DNA from: Alistipes sp.
GTDB lineage: Bacteria; Bacteroidota; Bacteroidia; Bacteroidales; Rikenellaceae
Reading direction: 5' to 3'
DNA: 64,000 nucleotides
Assembly (NCBI GenBank): GCA_017935185.1
Contig: JAGBIC010000003.1
Location: 1 to 64,000, forward strand
Shown: positions 36,016 to 44,192 of the stretch, in pieces
Layout: every line of letters starts with the position of its first letter
How positions within the stretch are numbered: position 1 is the first letter of the stretch
The notes under the pieces: generated by a model
Seen by the model: the letters and a program-made list of their open reading frames with translations, nothing else
What the model was told of the DNA's origin: nothing
Database searches by the model: none
Program-made: the position numbers and the translations under genes

Positions 36016-36041
36016 CCGCACAACCCTTGCGGATTGCGCGG
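36016..36041 (-). terminator. Terminator of the lumazine-synthase-like gene
   Basis: An 8-bp stem CCGCACAA / TTGCGCGG with one wobble on the minus strand, followed there by TATTTTTG. The loop and arms resemble the terminator at 50108-50132. Confidence 0.65.
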
Positions 36042-36102
36042 CTTTCTGTTTGCACATCGCCATAGCGGCGAATTATTGCTTGTCGCTCGGTTGCCTTGAG
36101 CG

Positions 36103-36489
36103 TTAGTTTATCGACATACGGTCGGGAGCGGTATACTCGGGAGCTGCGGCCTCCATCTCGTTCTGCATGGTAACCATCTCTACAGCATCGGCGGCAGCAG
36201 CGCTGTCACAGCCGATAGCCACGGGCATATTCCACGCGATCTGAATCTTTGTAACCCCATCGAGCATGGCGTTGTACTCGGGAGAGCTATCGCCCTGATG
36301 AGCCATTATAACCACAGCATCAACATCGGTATACTCGGCGAAGAATTGTGTAGCCATGGTGGCGTTGAAAACGCTTGGAGCATGACGCACCAAAATATTC
36401 TGTTCGCTACAACCCAAGGCCTTCAGGCTTTCGACTGTTGCCGTCAAATACTCGGCGCACCCTCTGACCACCACTACACCAATCTTCAT
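36103..36489 (-). CDS. Degenerate lumazine-synthase (RibH)-like protein, probably non-catalytic
   Basis: A 128-residue protein whose outline fits 6,7-dimethyl-8-ribityllumazine synthase: MKIGVVVVRGCAEYL (strand 1), SLKALGCSEQNILVRHAPSVFNA, DVDAVVIMAHQGDSSPEYN and NMPVAIGCDS. Typical RibH is about 155 residues and carries a G-(A/S)-(F/Y)-E substrate motif and an R-G-x-T-x-H-x-x-Y catalytic loop. Here the corresponding stretches are PSVFN and QGDSSPEYN, with no catalytic His. It follows the TPR-protein gene by 21 bases. The family call is tentative and rests on overall pattern plus neighbourhood. Confidence 0.55.
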   Translation of the reverse strand: MKIGVVVVRGCAEYLTATVESLKALGCSEQNILVRHAPSVFNATMATQFFAEYTDVDAVVIMAHQGDSSPEYNAMLDGVTKIQIAWNMPVAIGCDSAAAADAVEMVTMQNEMEAAAPEYTAPDRMSIN

Positions 36490-36510
36490 ATCAAAAGTAT
36501 TGACCGGTGA

Positions 36511-37191
36511 TTACTCGGTGAGCAATTTCTCGGCGTCGCGTGCGTCGTATGATGCGGGGTACTGCTCTTTGATGGTCTTCAAGCACTCGTTAGCCTTCTG
36601 CTCATTGCCCAACTCGCGATATGCGAGAGCTGCCTTGCGCAGATACATGGGAGTGGTGAAGTTATTGTCGCTCTGTGCAGCAGCCTTCTCGAAGAGGCTG
36701 GCAGCCTTTGCGTAGTCGGCATTCTCAACGGCAATCTCGCCCTTGATACCGGCAGCCATGGCGTTGATAATCTCGCCGGTAGAGCCCTTAACATCAGAGT
36801 ATTTGCCGATATACTGCTCGGCCTGAGCCATATCACCCAAACGCAAGGCGCAAGCGGCAGCGTAGAGGTTTGCCAAATTGCCGGCAGGAGTGTTGCCATA
36901 TTTGTCTGCTACCTCAGCAAAGCCCGGAGTATTCTCGTCGCCGTTGAGTGCGAGAGAGAAGTCTGTGTTCTGCTGCTCGAAGTTGTACTGTGCCATGTAA
37001 AGCATCTCCTGTGCTTTTGCCTGACGAGGCTCTACAACAACCTTCTTGTAGCCGAAGATTGCCGCAGCCAGTACGAATACAATAACGATGGTAGCGATAA
37101 CCATCTTGCTGTTCTTTTCAAAGAAGTTCTCGCCCTGCACCTGTGCATTCTCGAGAGCCTCCTCTTGGGGTGTCAAAACCTTTTTTGCCAT
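36511..37191 (-). CDS. TPR-containing membrane-anchored protein (YfgM-like)
   Basis: A 226-residue protein with a short cytoplasmic N-terminus, one membrane helix (about 30-48, MVIATIVIVFVLAAAIFGY) and periplasmic tetratricopeptide-like helices with an Ala-rich pattern ending in LREAYPAS-like LKTIKEQYPASYDARDAEKLL. Related proteins interact with the Sec translocon and chaperones; here the role is inferred only from architecture. It is divergent from recF. Confidence 0.82.
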   Translation of the reverse strand: MAKKVLTPQEEALENAQVQGENFFEKNSKMVIATIVIVFVLAAAIFGYKKVVVEPRQAKAQEMLYMAQYNFEQQNTDFSLALNGDENTPGFAEVADKYGNTPAGNLANLYAAACALRLGDMAQAEQYIGKYSDVKGSTGEIINAMAAGIKGEIAVENADYAKAASLFEKAAAQSDNNFTTPMYLRKAALAYRELGNEQKANECLKTIKEQYPASYDARDAEKLLTE

Positions 37192-37234
37192 AGAAATATT
37201 TCTTGTTTAGTTAATATTCGTTTGATTCAAAGTG

Positions 37235-37242
37235 CAAAAATA
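37235..37242 (-). promoter_or_regulatory. -7 box of the TPR-gene promoter
   Basis: The minus strand reads TATTTTTG, 43 bases upstream of the TPR-gene start. Confidence 0.45.
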
Positions 37243-37302
37243 GAATAAAAAATAGAAAAAACACATAAAGTATGGGTTAAATTCTCTTTCAAATGTGTGA
37301 AA

Positions 37303-37335
37303 TTGGAGAAAGTTCCCCGAAAAATTGTAACTTTG
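37303..37335 (+). promoter_or_regulatory. Promoter of recF
   Basis: TAACTTTG at 37328-37335 with TTG at 37303-37305, spacer 22. The predicted leader is only about 13 bases. Confidence 0.6.
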
Positions 37336-37354
37336 GACTCTAAAACTCGGATTT

Positions 37355-38443
37355 ATGTTGCTCGAAAAGTTGTCGCTAATAAATTTCAAGAACCTTTCAC
37401 AGGCAGAGATAAAACTCTCTGGGGCCATAAATTGTTTTGTCGGCGATAATGGCGCAGGCAAGACAAATATCCTCGATGCCATATATTATCTTTCGATGTC
37501 GAAGTCGGCTTTTACGATGACCGATGGCCAGAGTGTGCATCATGGCGAGGAGTTTTTTGTTGCCGAGGGTAACTATCGTAGCGATAACGGCCGCCATGAA
37601 CAGGTCAATTGCTCGTTTTCGCGCAAAGGTGGCAAAGTGCTGAAATGCAATGGCAAAGAGTATGAACGTATGGCCGACCATGTGGGGCGCTTCCCTGTGG
37701 TTATGGTCTCGCCTCGCGATGGCGAACTTATCACCGATGCCGCCGAGGAACGTCGGCGTTACCTGAATGGCTTTATCTCTCAAATCGACCGCAACTACCT
37801 TAATGCCGTAATGCGCTATAATGCGGTGCTTGCCGAGCGTAACCGGTTCCTGAAAACATCGTCTGATGAGGCCATGTTGCAGATATATGATATGCAGCTC
37901 TCGGAGCATGCCACTCGCATTTACGAGTTTAGGCGTGATGTGGTGGAGCGTATGCGCCCCATGGTTGCCGAATATTATGCCACATTGTCGGATGACAGGG
38001 AGCAGGTCGAGATGGTCTATCGTTCGGAACTTGCCGAAGCTCCCATGATGGAGGTGTTGCAGCGGGCTCGCGAGCGGGATATTGTCAATCAATTCACCTC
38101 GTCGGGAGTGCATCGTGACGATGTGCTGTTCGGTATCGGCGGTTATCCGCTGCGCAAGTATGGCTCGCAAGGGCAGCAGAAGTCGTTCCTCATAGCGCTG
38201 AAATTGGCGCAGTACCGTATTTTGGCCGAGGAGGTGGGCGAGAAGCCTATATTGCTGCTTGACGACTTGTTCGACAAGCTCGATATGGGTCGTGTCGAGA
38301 AGCTTCTTTCGCTGGTTTCGGGTGAGGGCTTTGGCCAAATATGTATAACCGATTGCAATAAGCACCGTTTGGAGACCATTCTCGAGCATGCGGGCAAGCA
38401 ATATGCGCTCTTCAGTGTCGAGGGTGGGTGTGTTAAAGAGTGA
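37355..38443 (+). CDS. recF: DNA replication/repair protein RecF
   Basis: RecF is an SMC-like ATPase that loads RecA at gaps through RecOR. The 362-residue protein has a Walker A motif CFVGDNGAGKTNILDAI near residue 30, an ABC signature YGSQGQQKSFLIALKLAQY and a Walker B motif PILLLDDLFDKLD. recR lies elsewhere in the window (42.7 kb). The following DciA-like gene starts about 8 bases after the stop or overlaps it if a GTG is used. Confidence 0.96.
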   Translation: MLLEKLSLINFKNLSQAEIKLSGAINCFVGDNGAGKTNILDAIYYLSMSKSAFTMTDGQSVHHGEEFFVAEGNYRSDNGRHEQVNCSFSRKGGKVLKCNGKEYERMADHVGRFPVVMVSPRDGELITDAAEERRRYLNGFISQIDRNYLNAVMRYNAVLAERNRFLKTSSDEAMLQIYDMQLSEHATRIYEFRRDVVERMRPMVAEYYATLSDDREQVEMVYRSELAEAPMMEVLQRARERDIVNQFTSSGVHRDDVLFGIGGYPLRKYGSQGQQKSFLIALKLAQYRILAEEVGEKPILLLDDLFDKLDMGRVEKLLSLVSGEGFGQICITDCNKHRLETILEHAGKQYALFSVEGGCVKE

Positions 38444-38451
38444 TTTCTGCT

Positions 38452-38742
38452 ATGCGACGGACGAAAACAATGCTTATAGGCGATATCCTTAAGGATTTCT
38501 TCTCGCAACCCCACATCGCGGCCAAGGTTGCCGAGGGGCGTCTGCCCGATACGTGGCGTGAGGTCGTGGGCGAGAGGGTTGCATCACTCACCACGCAACT
38601 CAAGCTGGAGCGCGGATGCCTTTATGTGCATGTCACATCGAGTGTGGTGCGTGCCGAACTCAATATGCGCCGAGGAGCTTTGGTTGGCGAGATAAATCGT
38701 ATATCGGGCGTGAATCTTGTGCGCAATATAATGATAAAATAA
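38452..38742 (+). CDS. DUF721/DciA-like protein
   Basis: A 96-residue protein with the DUF721 features: IGDILKDFFSQPHIAAKV, LPDTWREVVGERVASLTTQLKLERGCLYVHV and SVVRAELNMRRGALVGEIN. DciA-type proteins promote loading of the replicative helicase. The ATG at 38452 is chosen; a GTG at 38440 would overlap recF. Its place after recF is conserved in Bacteroidota. Confidence 0.87.
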   Translation: MRRTKTMLIGDILKDFFSQPHIAAKVAEGRLPDTWREVVGERVASLTTQLKLERGCLYVHVTSSVVRAELNMRRGALVGEINRISGVNLVRNIMIK

Positions 38743-38790
38743 ACGGAAGTTCGTTGGTGCAATAGCTACTTTAATTCAAAAATTTTTCAC

Positions 38791-38798
38791 TAACTTTG
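38791..38798 (+). promoter_or_regulatory. -7 box upstream of the ACP-like fusion gene
   Basis: TAACTTTG, a TAnnTTTG match 28 bases before the start codon. Confidence 0.5.
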
Positions 38799-38826
38799 AC
38801 CAATAAACAATTAACCCGAAAATATC

Positions 38827-39438
38827 ATGACAGCAACCACAGAAGAGATTATCGAGATCGTCAAAAAGAGAGCAAAGTCGGCCGCAACCGTCACCGAGAC
38901 ATCTCATTTATATGAGGATTTATGGATATCCACATCCGATTTTGAGGAGATTGCATATGAGATTCAAGAGAGGTTCGGCGAGAGCCTCTCCGTTGAAGAT
39001 TTCCGTTCGGGAAAGATAAGCTCGGTAGGGGATATCGTGGCCCACCTTAAAGCGCAGGATTGGGGCAGCCGCAGTTTTTCAGGATGTGACGATGACTGTG
39101 ATGATTCTGATGCGTCTGACAGTGATGCCGCCCCTGCTCCGATATATATTCCCGAGGAGATTAAGGGCTGGAATTGGGGAGCTCCATTGCTGGGCTGGAT
39201 TTGGGCTTTAGGCAACGGAGCGTATAATATCGTATGGCTATATTTCATACTTATGATAATCCCATTTGGCTTTATTTTGTGCTTTATTTTATTTGGCAAA
39301 CGTGGAAATACGTGGGCATGGACGGCAAAACATTGGTCAAGTGTCGATGAGTTTAAACGAGTACAGCACCGCTGGACAATAGCAGGCTTGATTGTGAATG
39401 CAATCTATATAGTGATAATTATCATATCCTTGATATAG
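38827..39438 (+). CDS. ACP-like domain fused to a small membrane domain
   Basis: A 203-residue protein. Residues 5-76 follow the acyl-carrier-protein pattern: LYEDLWISTSDFEEIAYEIQ and SSVGDIVAHLKA, with S-T-S-D where ACPs have D-S-L-D, so a phosphopantetheine Ser (35 or 37) may or may not exist. Residues 86-101 form an Asp/Ser linker. From 115 on, WNWGAPLLGWIWALGNG plus two helices (about 130-157 and 184-203) form the GWxWGA-type membrane domain common in small bacterial membrane proteins. It is AT-rich compared with its neighbours. Function is unknown. Confidence 0.7.
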   Translation: MTATTEEIIEIVKKRAKSAATVTETSHLYEDLWISTSDFEEIAYEIQERFGESLSVEDFRSGKISSVGDIVAHLKAQDWGSRSFSGCDDDCDDSDASDSDAAPAPIYIPEEIKGWNWGAPLLGWIWALGNGAYNIVWLYFILMIIPFGFILCFILFGKRGNTWAWTAKHWSSVDEFKRVQHRWTIAGLIVNAIYIVIIIISLI

Positions 39439-39474
39439 GTGGTGAAATACGCGATATAAAATATTAAAATGTGT

Positions 39475-39503
39475 AACGAGCGAGGGCAATTCCCTCGCTC
39501 GTT
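39475..39503. terminator. Hairpin between the convergent ACP-like and S41-like genes
   Basis: A 12-bp perfect stem AACGAGCGAGGG / CCCTCGCTCGTT with a 5-base loop. The T tracts are modest, so termination is likely but less certain. Confidence 0.7.
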
Positions 39504-39546
39504 GCTTACGGTCAAAAAATCCTAATATTATACTTCCGCAAATCTT

Positions 39547-40983
39547 CTATTTGTCAATCTCAAGAATCTTCCTGAATACCCAGTCGTGGTTGTAGAGGAA
39601 CTCCTCGGCATGTTGTGGCTTGTTGTATTTCAGCTGTACCATCTTCTGCTCAAGGGTCGGCCAGATAACAACGTCTACCTCATCTTTGTAGTAGCTTTCG
39701 GGTTTGCGCTGATCGGCGTCGGTTATCTCCAATGTGATGGGGTAGCGATAGGCAAAACGCGAGTGCCGCAGGATGTCGGTCTGGGGTGTGCCTCCAATTC
39801 CGCCCAAGTAACCCGATGGAGTGCCGATGCTCACAAGACTCTCGGAACGCTGACAGGCCGAGAGCAGGCCGAGTGTTGATGAGAATATGTTTTGGTCAAC
39901 CATGATATAAATCTTACCACTATAATTGAGTGAACGCTCCGAGGGATAGAGATATGTCTCGCTGTCGCTGTCGATAAAGGCTTTCAGCTTGTCGCCGTAA
40001 ACATCTATGTCACGCACCCCTTTGTAATCCTGACTGCTCAATACGTCGAGGTTCTTTACCGCCTGACGCAGAGGAATGTGCAGCGGCTTGTCGATGATGG
40101 CCTCAAGCGTGCGCCGCCATGTGAAGTCGTTGCCGCCGCCGTTGCCGCGCACGTCGATGATAACTCTCTTCAGGGGCTTGCCTATATGTTTGGCTATCTC
40201 GTTCTCGATCCAATCGGCCTTCGAAAGTCTCATCTCTGGTATGCGGATGTAGAGCGTGTTGTCACGCTCGAAATAGTTCACTCTGAAAACATCGTCATCG
40301 AAGTAGTCACGCAGATAGATATAACCCAGATTTGTCATATCCACCTCTTTGGCCTTGCCATCGATTAGAACAGTCCATGTGAATTTGTCGTCGCCAAGCA
40401 CTTTGCGTGGGTCGTGAAGCTCGGTGGCCCAGGCTTTGTGGTGCTTGAAATCCCAGCGTGTTGCACTGCATACCCAACTGTTGTGTTTTGCCACATATTT
40501 GTCGATAGGTATGCCGTTTATGTGGGTGAGTTCAGAGAGGTAGGGGATAGCCTCTCCCTGCTTGTTGCCATACCCCGGGGTGTAGTATTTGCCATCAATG
40601 TAGATTACGCCCTTTGCTTTGTTGGGTAGAAAGGGGTTGTGCTTCATATAGGCATTGTAGGTGCGGGCGAGGGCTGCCGAATCGCGGCAACTGCCATCCA
40701 CGCTGATGTGCATGTCGTTGCAGAGCGCGAGGGCTCGATTCAAAATCTCGTAGAAACCGCCGTCGCAACTCACCGTGTCGATACCCTGCTTTAATCTCTC
40801 CAAGCGGCGGGGAATATTCATCCCTGTGGCTCGGCGGCGTACGCCAAAATGAGGAACATTGGTAGTCAGAGTGGTGTAGAGCTGGTTGTAATCTTCCAGC
40901 ATCTGCTCTCGGGTGAGTGTTTGTGCCGAGCCGTTGGCGTGTAGGCACAACAATAGAAGACAAAGAGTGAAAATCTTTCTCAT
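39547..40983 (-). CDS. S41-like exported peptidase
   Basis: A 478-residue protein with a signal peptide (about 1-20, ending GSAQ), an N-terminal helical region, and a C-terminal tail-specific-protease core: PLKRVIIDVRGNGGGNDFTW, then IMVDQNIFSSTLGLLSACQ with the expected nucleophile-region Ser, and SIGTPSGYLGGIGG. This pattern is that of S41 (CtpA/IRBP-like) proteins of Bacteroidetes. No PDZ domain is evident. The substrate is unknown. It lies 134 bases downstream of the sigma/membrane-protein/secreted-protein set and in the same orientation. Confidence 0.8.
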   Translation of the reverse strand: MRKIFTLCLLLLCLHANGSAQTLTREQMLEDYNQLYTTLTTNVPHFGVRRRATGMNIPRRLERLKQGIDTVSCDGGFYEILNRALALCNDMHISVDGSCRDSAALARTYNAYMKHNPFLPNKAKGVIYIDGKYYTPGYGNKQGEAIPYLSELTHINGIPIDKYVAKHNSWVCSATRWDFKHHKAWATELHDPRKVLGDDKFTWTVLIDGKAKEVDMTNLGYIYLRDYFDDDVFRVNYFERDNTLYIRIPEMRLSKADWIENEIAKHIGKPLKRVIIDVRGNGGGNDFTWRRTLEAIIDKPLHIPLRQAVKNLDVLSSQDYKGVRDIDVYGDKLKAFIDSDSETYLYPSERSLNYSGKIYIMVDQNIFSSTLGLLSACQRSESLVSIGTPSGYLGGIGGTPQTDILRHSRFAYRYPITLEITDADQRKPESYYKDEVDVVIWPTLEQKMVQLKYNKPQHAEEFLYNHDWVFRKILEIDK

Positions 40984-41117
40984 AGCAATAAAATTTGATA
41001 ATTGTAATAGTTAAAAAATGCGTTTGTTTGGTGAGCAGAGGGTGTAAACCTCCTGCTCTGTGTAATTAGACGCAGAGCGAGGTGAAAGGTTACAATGTTA
41101 GGGCAAAAATGTGATTT

Positions 41118-41678
41118 TTATAGCATCGTCAAATCCAGACTGTCGGTTTTGGCCTCGGGGTCGGGACTCTTTTGCAGAATGAGATTCAGTACCTCGACAG
41201 GGGTGATGTACCCTACAATGTTAAAGAAACTTACGAAGGGCTGGTTGTCTATGCGTATCAGATACTCCTTCTTCTTGTTGTTCTTATGATTTTTTACCGA
41301 TTGATATATTTCGTAGTTTATATTATCCGCAGACGATTTCACATATAGTGTATATGCTCTATCATAATGGCTTAAGGTGGCTAATTCGGCAAGTCGCTCT
41401 TTTGCGTAATTACTTCTGTGACTGTTGATTTTTATTTGGTAAAAGGTGTGGGTGCGATTTATTACACTTTGGGTTTTTCCGGCTTGCTTGGGCATGACGA
41501 TTTTCAGCATCTCGTTTGGCAGTAGTACGGTCTCCACGCCATTTTGTACAGCGGTTTCTTGTGCCTGTATCTTTTTGAAAATGTTGAGGAAATCCTCGCT
41601 TTGAGCAGAGGCTTGTGTTGGAAATAGAAAGATAAATAAGGCAGCTGTGGCCACAGAAAACAGGGTGATTTTTTTCAT
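41118..41678 (-). CDS. Secreted protein of unknown function, sigma-factor operon
   Basis: A 186-residue protein with a clear signal peptide (about 1-26, QASAQS). The mature part is Lys- and Asn-rich and ends in PEVLNLIL-like VEVLNLILQKSPDPEA. It resembles in layout the small secreted proteins (DUF4252-like) encoded next to ECF sigma factors in Bacteroidetes, but I cannot confirm a family. It follows the membrane-protein gene by 29 bases. Confidence 0.6.
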   Translation of the reverse strand: MKKITLFSVATAALFIFLFPTQASAQSEDFLNIFKKIQAQETAVQNGVETVLLPNEMLKIVMPKQAGKTQSVINRTHTFYQIKINSHRSNYAKERLAELATLSHYDRAYTLYVKSSADNINYEIYQSVKNHKNNKKKEYLIRIDNQPFVSFFNIVGYITPVEVLNLILQKSPDPEAKTDSLDLTML

Positions 41679-41707
41679 GGTTAGATAATTTAATAGTTAG
41701 AGAGTTC

Positions 41708-42121
41708 TTATTCCATTCTGAACATATTGTATAACATATCCTCGTCGGTAGTCAGCTCGGCAACACACAATTCGTTTATCACTCGTTGTGCATGCCCCTC
41801 GGCCTCGGCGAGCGAGGTGATGGGCCGGCCGTTGTAGTAGCAGTAAACCGTTGGACGTGACAGATGTATTGCCACACCTATGATTATTGCGCAGCAGGCT
41901 GCTGCCGCCGCTGCAAGTTGCCAGCGCAATGTTGTCGAGGTGTGTGTGTTGATGGTCGTACCGACGTGCGTCTGGCGGCGGTTGTACCTCTGCATAGCTT
42001 GCAAGGCCCTCTGTTCGAATGTTAGACTATTGGTATTGTCGAGTATCTCCGACAGCTGTTTTTTGTCGGCAAGGCTCTCGGTAGCATCGAGATAGCGTTG
42101 CGAAAGCTCTTTATAATCCAT
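41708..42121 (-). CDS. Single-pass membrane protein, probable anti-sigma factor
   Basis: A 137-residue protein with a cytoplasmic helical N-terminus (1-65, including ATESLADKKQLSEILD), one membrane helix (about 69-88, AAAAAACCAIIIGVAIHL) and a short periplasmic part. It overlaps the sigma-factor gene by 11 bases, the usual coupling of an ECF sigma factor and its membrane regulator. It lacks a recognisable zinc anti-sigma motif, so the role is inferred from context. Confidence 0.6.
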   Translation of the reverse strand: MDYKELSQRYLDATESLADKKQLSEILDNTNSLTFEQRALQAMQRYNRRQTHVGTTINTHTSTTLRWQLAAAAAACCAIIIGVAIHLSRPTVYCYYNGRPITSLAEAEGHAQRVINELCVAELTTDEDMLYNMFRME

Positions 42122-42596
42122 GGTTTATAATCTTTACAAGTTGTTCTTTAACTCTGTTTCTTGCTCTCGAGCAGGCCATGCGGGCTGCGGCTTCGCTCGT
42201 GCCTGTTATGGTGGCGATCTGGTCGTATTCAAACTCTTCGATATCTCGCAGATGTATCACCTCTCGTTCTCTGTCGGGCAGGTCATTTATCAGTCTTTGT
42301 ACCAAATCAGCCATGTCCCTGTCGCTTTCTGGCGGAGCAGTAGGGTGCGTGGTGATATTTTCAAGGGGCGTGAACGGTTTGTGCCGCAGTCGGTCAAGAC
42401 ATAGGTTGCGCATGCTTGTCATGACAAGAGCCTGAAACCCGTTTTTACGAATGAGGAGTCTGCGCCGCCACAGCTTTTCGTAAAGATCCTGTGTGGCATC
42501 CTCGGCCGCGGCATAATTGTGCAGAAGTGCAACAGCATAGCGAAATGCTGCATCTTTCAGATGTAAAAACTCGTTGTTGAACTCCTCGCTGGTCAT
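42111..42596 (-). CDS. ECF RNA polymerase sigma factor
   Basis: A 161-residue sigma-70 family protein. Region 2 is FLHLKDAAFRYAVALLHNY then AEDATQDLYEKLWRR. Region 4 is LINDLPDREREVIHLRDIEEF followed by the helix-turn-helix EYDQIATITGTSEAAARMACSRARNRVKEQL. The ATG at 42596 is preferred, since the longer in-frame extension runs into the recR terminator region. It probably controls the operon 42596-41118 and perhaps the S41-like gene. Confidence 0.9.
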   Translation of the reverse strand: MTSEEFNNEFLHLKDAAFRYAVALLHNYAAAEDATQDLYEKLWRRRLLIRKNGFQALVMTSMRNLCLDRLRHKPFTPLENITTHPTAPPESDRDMADLVQRLINDLPDREREVIHLRDIEEFEYDQIATITGTSEAAARMACSRARNRVKEQLVKIINHGL

Positions 42597-42652
42597 CGGT
42601 TTTGGCTTTGGGGCTGCTTGTCGGTGTTTCCTGTTTGTATATAATACGCAAA

Positions 42653-42680
42653 AGCCGCCTGATTGTAACATCAAACGGCT
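42653..42680 (-). terminator. Probable terminator after recR
   Basis: An 11-bp stem on the minus strand (complement of 42653-42663 with 42670-42680, two G-U pairs), followed by only four T residues. Confidence 0.55.
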
Positions 42681-42736
42681 ATATTTCTTGAAAAATTGCA
42701 GATTGTCTTTCGTTTTCGATGTAACGCCTGCGACGG

Positions 42737-43333
42737 CTACTCCACCTCGCGGCGGTTGTGCAAGGCGTGGGTGATGGTTAGTTCGTCAACATACTCAAGC
42801 TCGTCGCCGAAGCCGATGCCTCGGGCGATGTTGGTCACCTTGACTGAAGGGAATTGCTTAAGACGATTCATTATATAAAATAGTGTGGTCTCGCCCTCGA
42901 CCGATGTCGAAATAGCCAAAATGACCTCTTTGACCTTGCCGGCAGCAACCTTCTCGACAAGCATGTCGATTTTCAGGTCGGAAGGGCCTATTCCCTGCAT
43001 GGGAGAGATTACTCCACCGAGTACATGGTAAAGGCCACGGTATTGGCGGGTATTCTCGATTGACATCAAGTCGCCAACCTGCTCGACAACGCAGATTGTA
43101 GAGTGGTCACGCTCCTCGTCGGCACAGATGGGGCAGAGCTCACTGTCCGAGAGATTATTGCAACTCTCGCAATGGCGAATCTCCCGTCGGTAACGGGCAA
43201 GCGTGTCGGTCATCTGCTCGACAGCATCCGTATCCATCTTCAGCAGGTGCATGGCAAGGCGCAACGCCGTACGACGACCTATGCCGGGCAGTTTGGCAAA
43301 TTCCGAAACAGCATCTTGCAGCAATCGTGACAT
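42737..43333 (-). CDS. recR: Recombination mediator RecR
   Basis: RecR works with RecF and RecO at gaps. The 198-residue protein has a helix-hairpin-helix segment FAKLPGIGRRTALRLAMHLL, a C4 zinc finger CESCNNLSDSELCPIC, and a TOPRIM domain beginning ICVVEQVGDLMSIENTRQY. It is followed by a weak terminator, and batE is encoded 16 bases upstream. Confidence 0.96.
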   Translation of the reverse strand: MSRLLQDAVSEFAKLPGIGRRTALRLAMHLLKMDTDAVEQMTDTLARYRREIRHCESCNNLSDSELCPICADEERDHSTICVVEQVGDLMSIENTRQYRGLYHVLGGVISPMQGIGPSDLKIDMLVEKVAAGKVKEVILAISTSVEGETTLFYIMNRLKQFPSVKVTNIARGIGFGDELEYVDELTITHALHNRREVE

Positions 43334-43349
43334 GAGATAGCGTTTGAGG

Positions 43350-44189
43350 TTAGATTTTTTCTATGCGCGAGGTCTCAATCCATCCTTTGCGGCCATCGGC
43401 GATGCGAACTTCGGCCCAGCCCTCGATGGTTTCACCAATGGTGAGCTTTGTGCCCTCGTGAAGCACAAATAGCTCGGTGGCGGCACGGTCGGGTGAGCTC
43501 TTGATAGATACCGACGAACTCATGACTATCGCCTCGGAGTGGTTAATGCTGATTTTGCGCTCGCTGATGGCAAATAGCGTGGTGACGATAAAAAGTATTC
43601 CTGCCACAGCCATAACGTAAAATCCCACCTTGCGTAGCGACAGGCGTTGTGCAAGCATAAAAAGCAGTGCCATGCCCAGAGCCAGTGCAAGCATCACGAG
43701 CGAGAGGATTGTCCATGCGTTGCCACTTAAAAGTGAGCGTATGGCACGCACCCATGTAGTGAGGAAGAATTCGGGAATAGCCTCAATACTGTCTTTGGTT
43801 GAACTCTCGGCGTAGGCCAGATTGTGGCGAATATCCTCGTCGCCGGGCTTGAGGCGCAGCGCACGGTTGTAGTATAGAATGGCTTTGCCCAACTCATTCT
43901 TCTTGAAGTGGGCGTTGGCCAGATTATAGTAGAGTTTTGCAGAGTGTTTGCCCTGTACCAGAATAGCCATATATGCCTCGATGGCCTGGTCGTAGTTGGC
44001 GCTGTTGTATGCGGCGGCGGCCTGCTCCCATATAGCCTCTGCGGTGGCGGCCTGCGATGCCTGCTCTATTGCGGGTTGCTCGGCAGTAGCTACGGCCAAA
44101 GTGTCGGCTTGTGGTGTTGCGGCACTCCCCTCGGCCCTGACCGAGCCGGATAGCAACAATATGGCGAATACTAAAATCAGTCGTTTCAT
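43350..44189 (-). CDS. batE: BatE-like TPR/SH3 protein
   Basis: A 279-residue protein with a signal peptide, an Ala-rich linker, TPR repeats (about 50-115; YNSANYDQAIEAYMAILVQ and YNLANAHFKKNELGKAILYYNRALRLKPGD), two membrane helices (about 155-180 and 185-205), and a C-terminal bacterial SH3 domain (KSSPDRAATELFVLHEGTKL, WAEVRIADGRKGWI). This is the architecture of BatE of the Bacteroides aerotolerance (Bat) operon. Its start is 3 bases after the batD stop. Confidence 0.85.
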   Translation of the reverse strand: MKRLILVFAILLLSGSVRAEGSAATPQADTLAVATAEQPAIEQASQAATAEAIWEQAAAAYNSANYDQAIEAYMAILVQGKHSAKLYYNLANAHFKKNELGKAILYYNRALRLKPGDEDIRHNLAYAESSTKDSIEAIPEFFLTTWVRAIRSLLSGNAWTILSLVMLALALGMALLFMLAQRLSLRKVGFYVMAVAGILFIVTTLFAISERKISINHSEAIVMSSSVSIKSSPDRAATELFVLHEGTKLTIGETIEGWAEVRIADGRKGWIETSRIEKI

Positions 44190-44192
44190 GGT

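Noticed and set aside
37397..38401. A 334-codon open frame on the minus strand
   Set aside because: It is entirely antisense to recF, which has full motifs.
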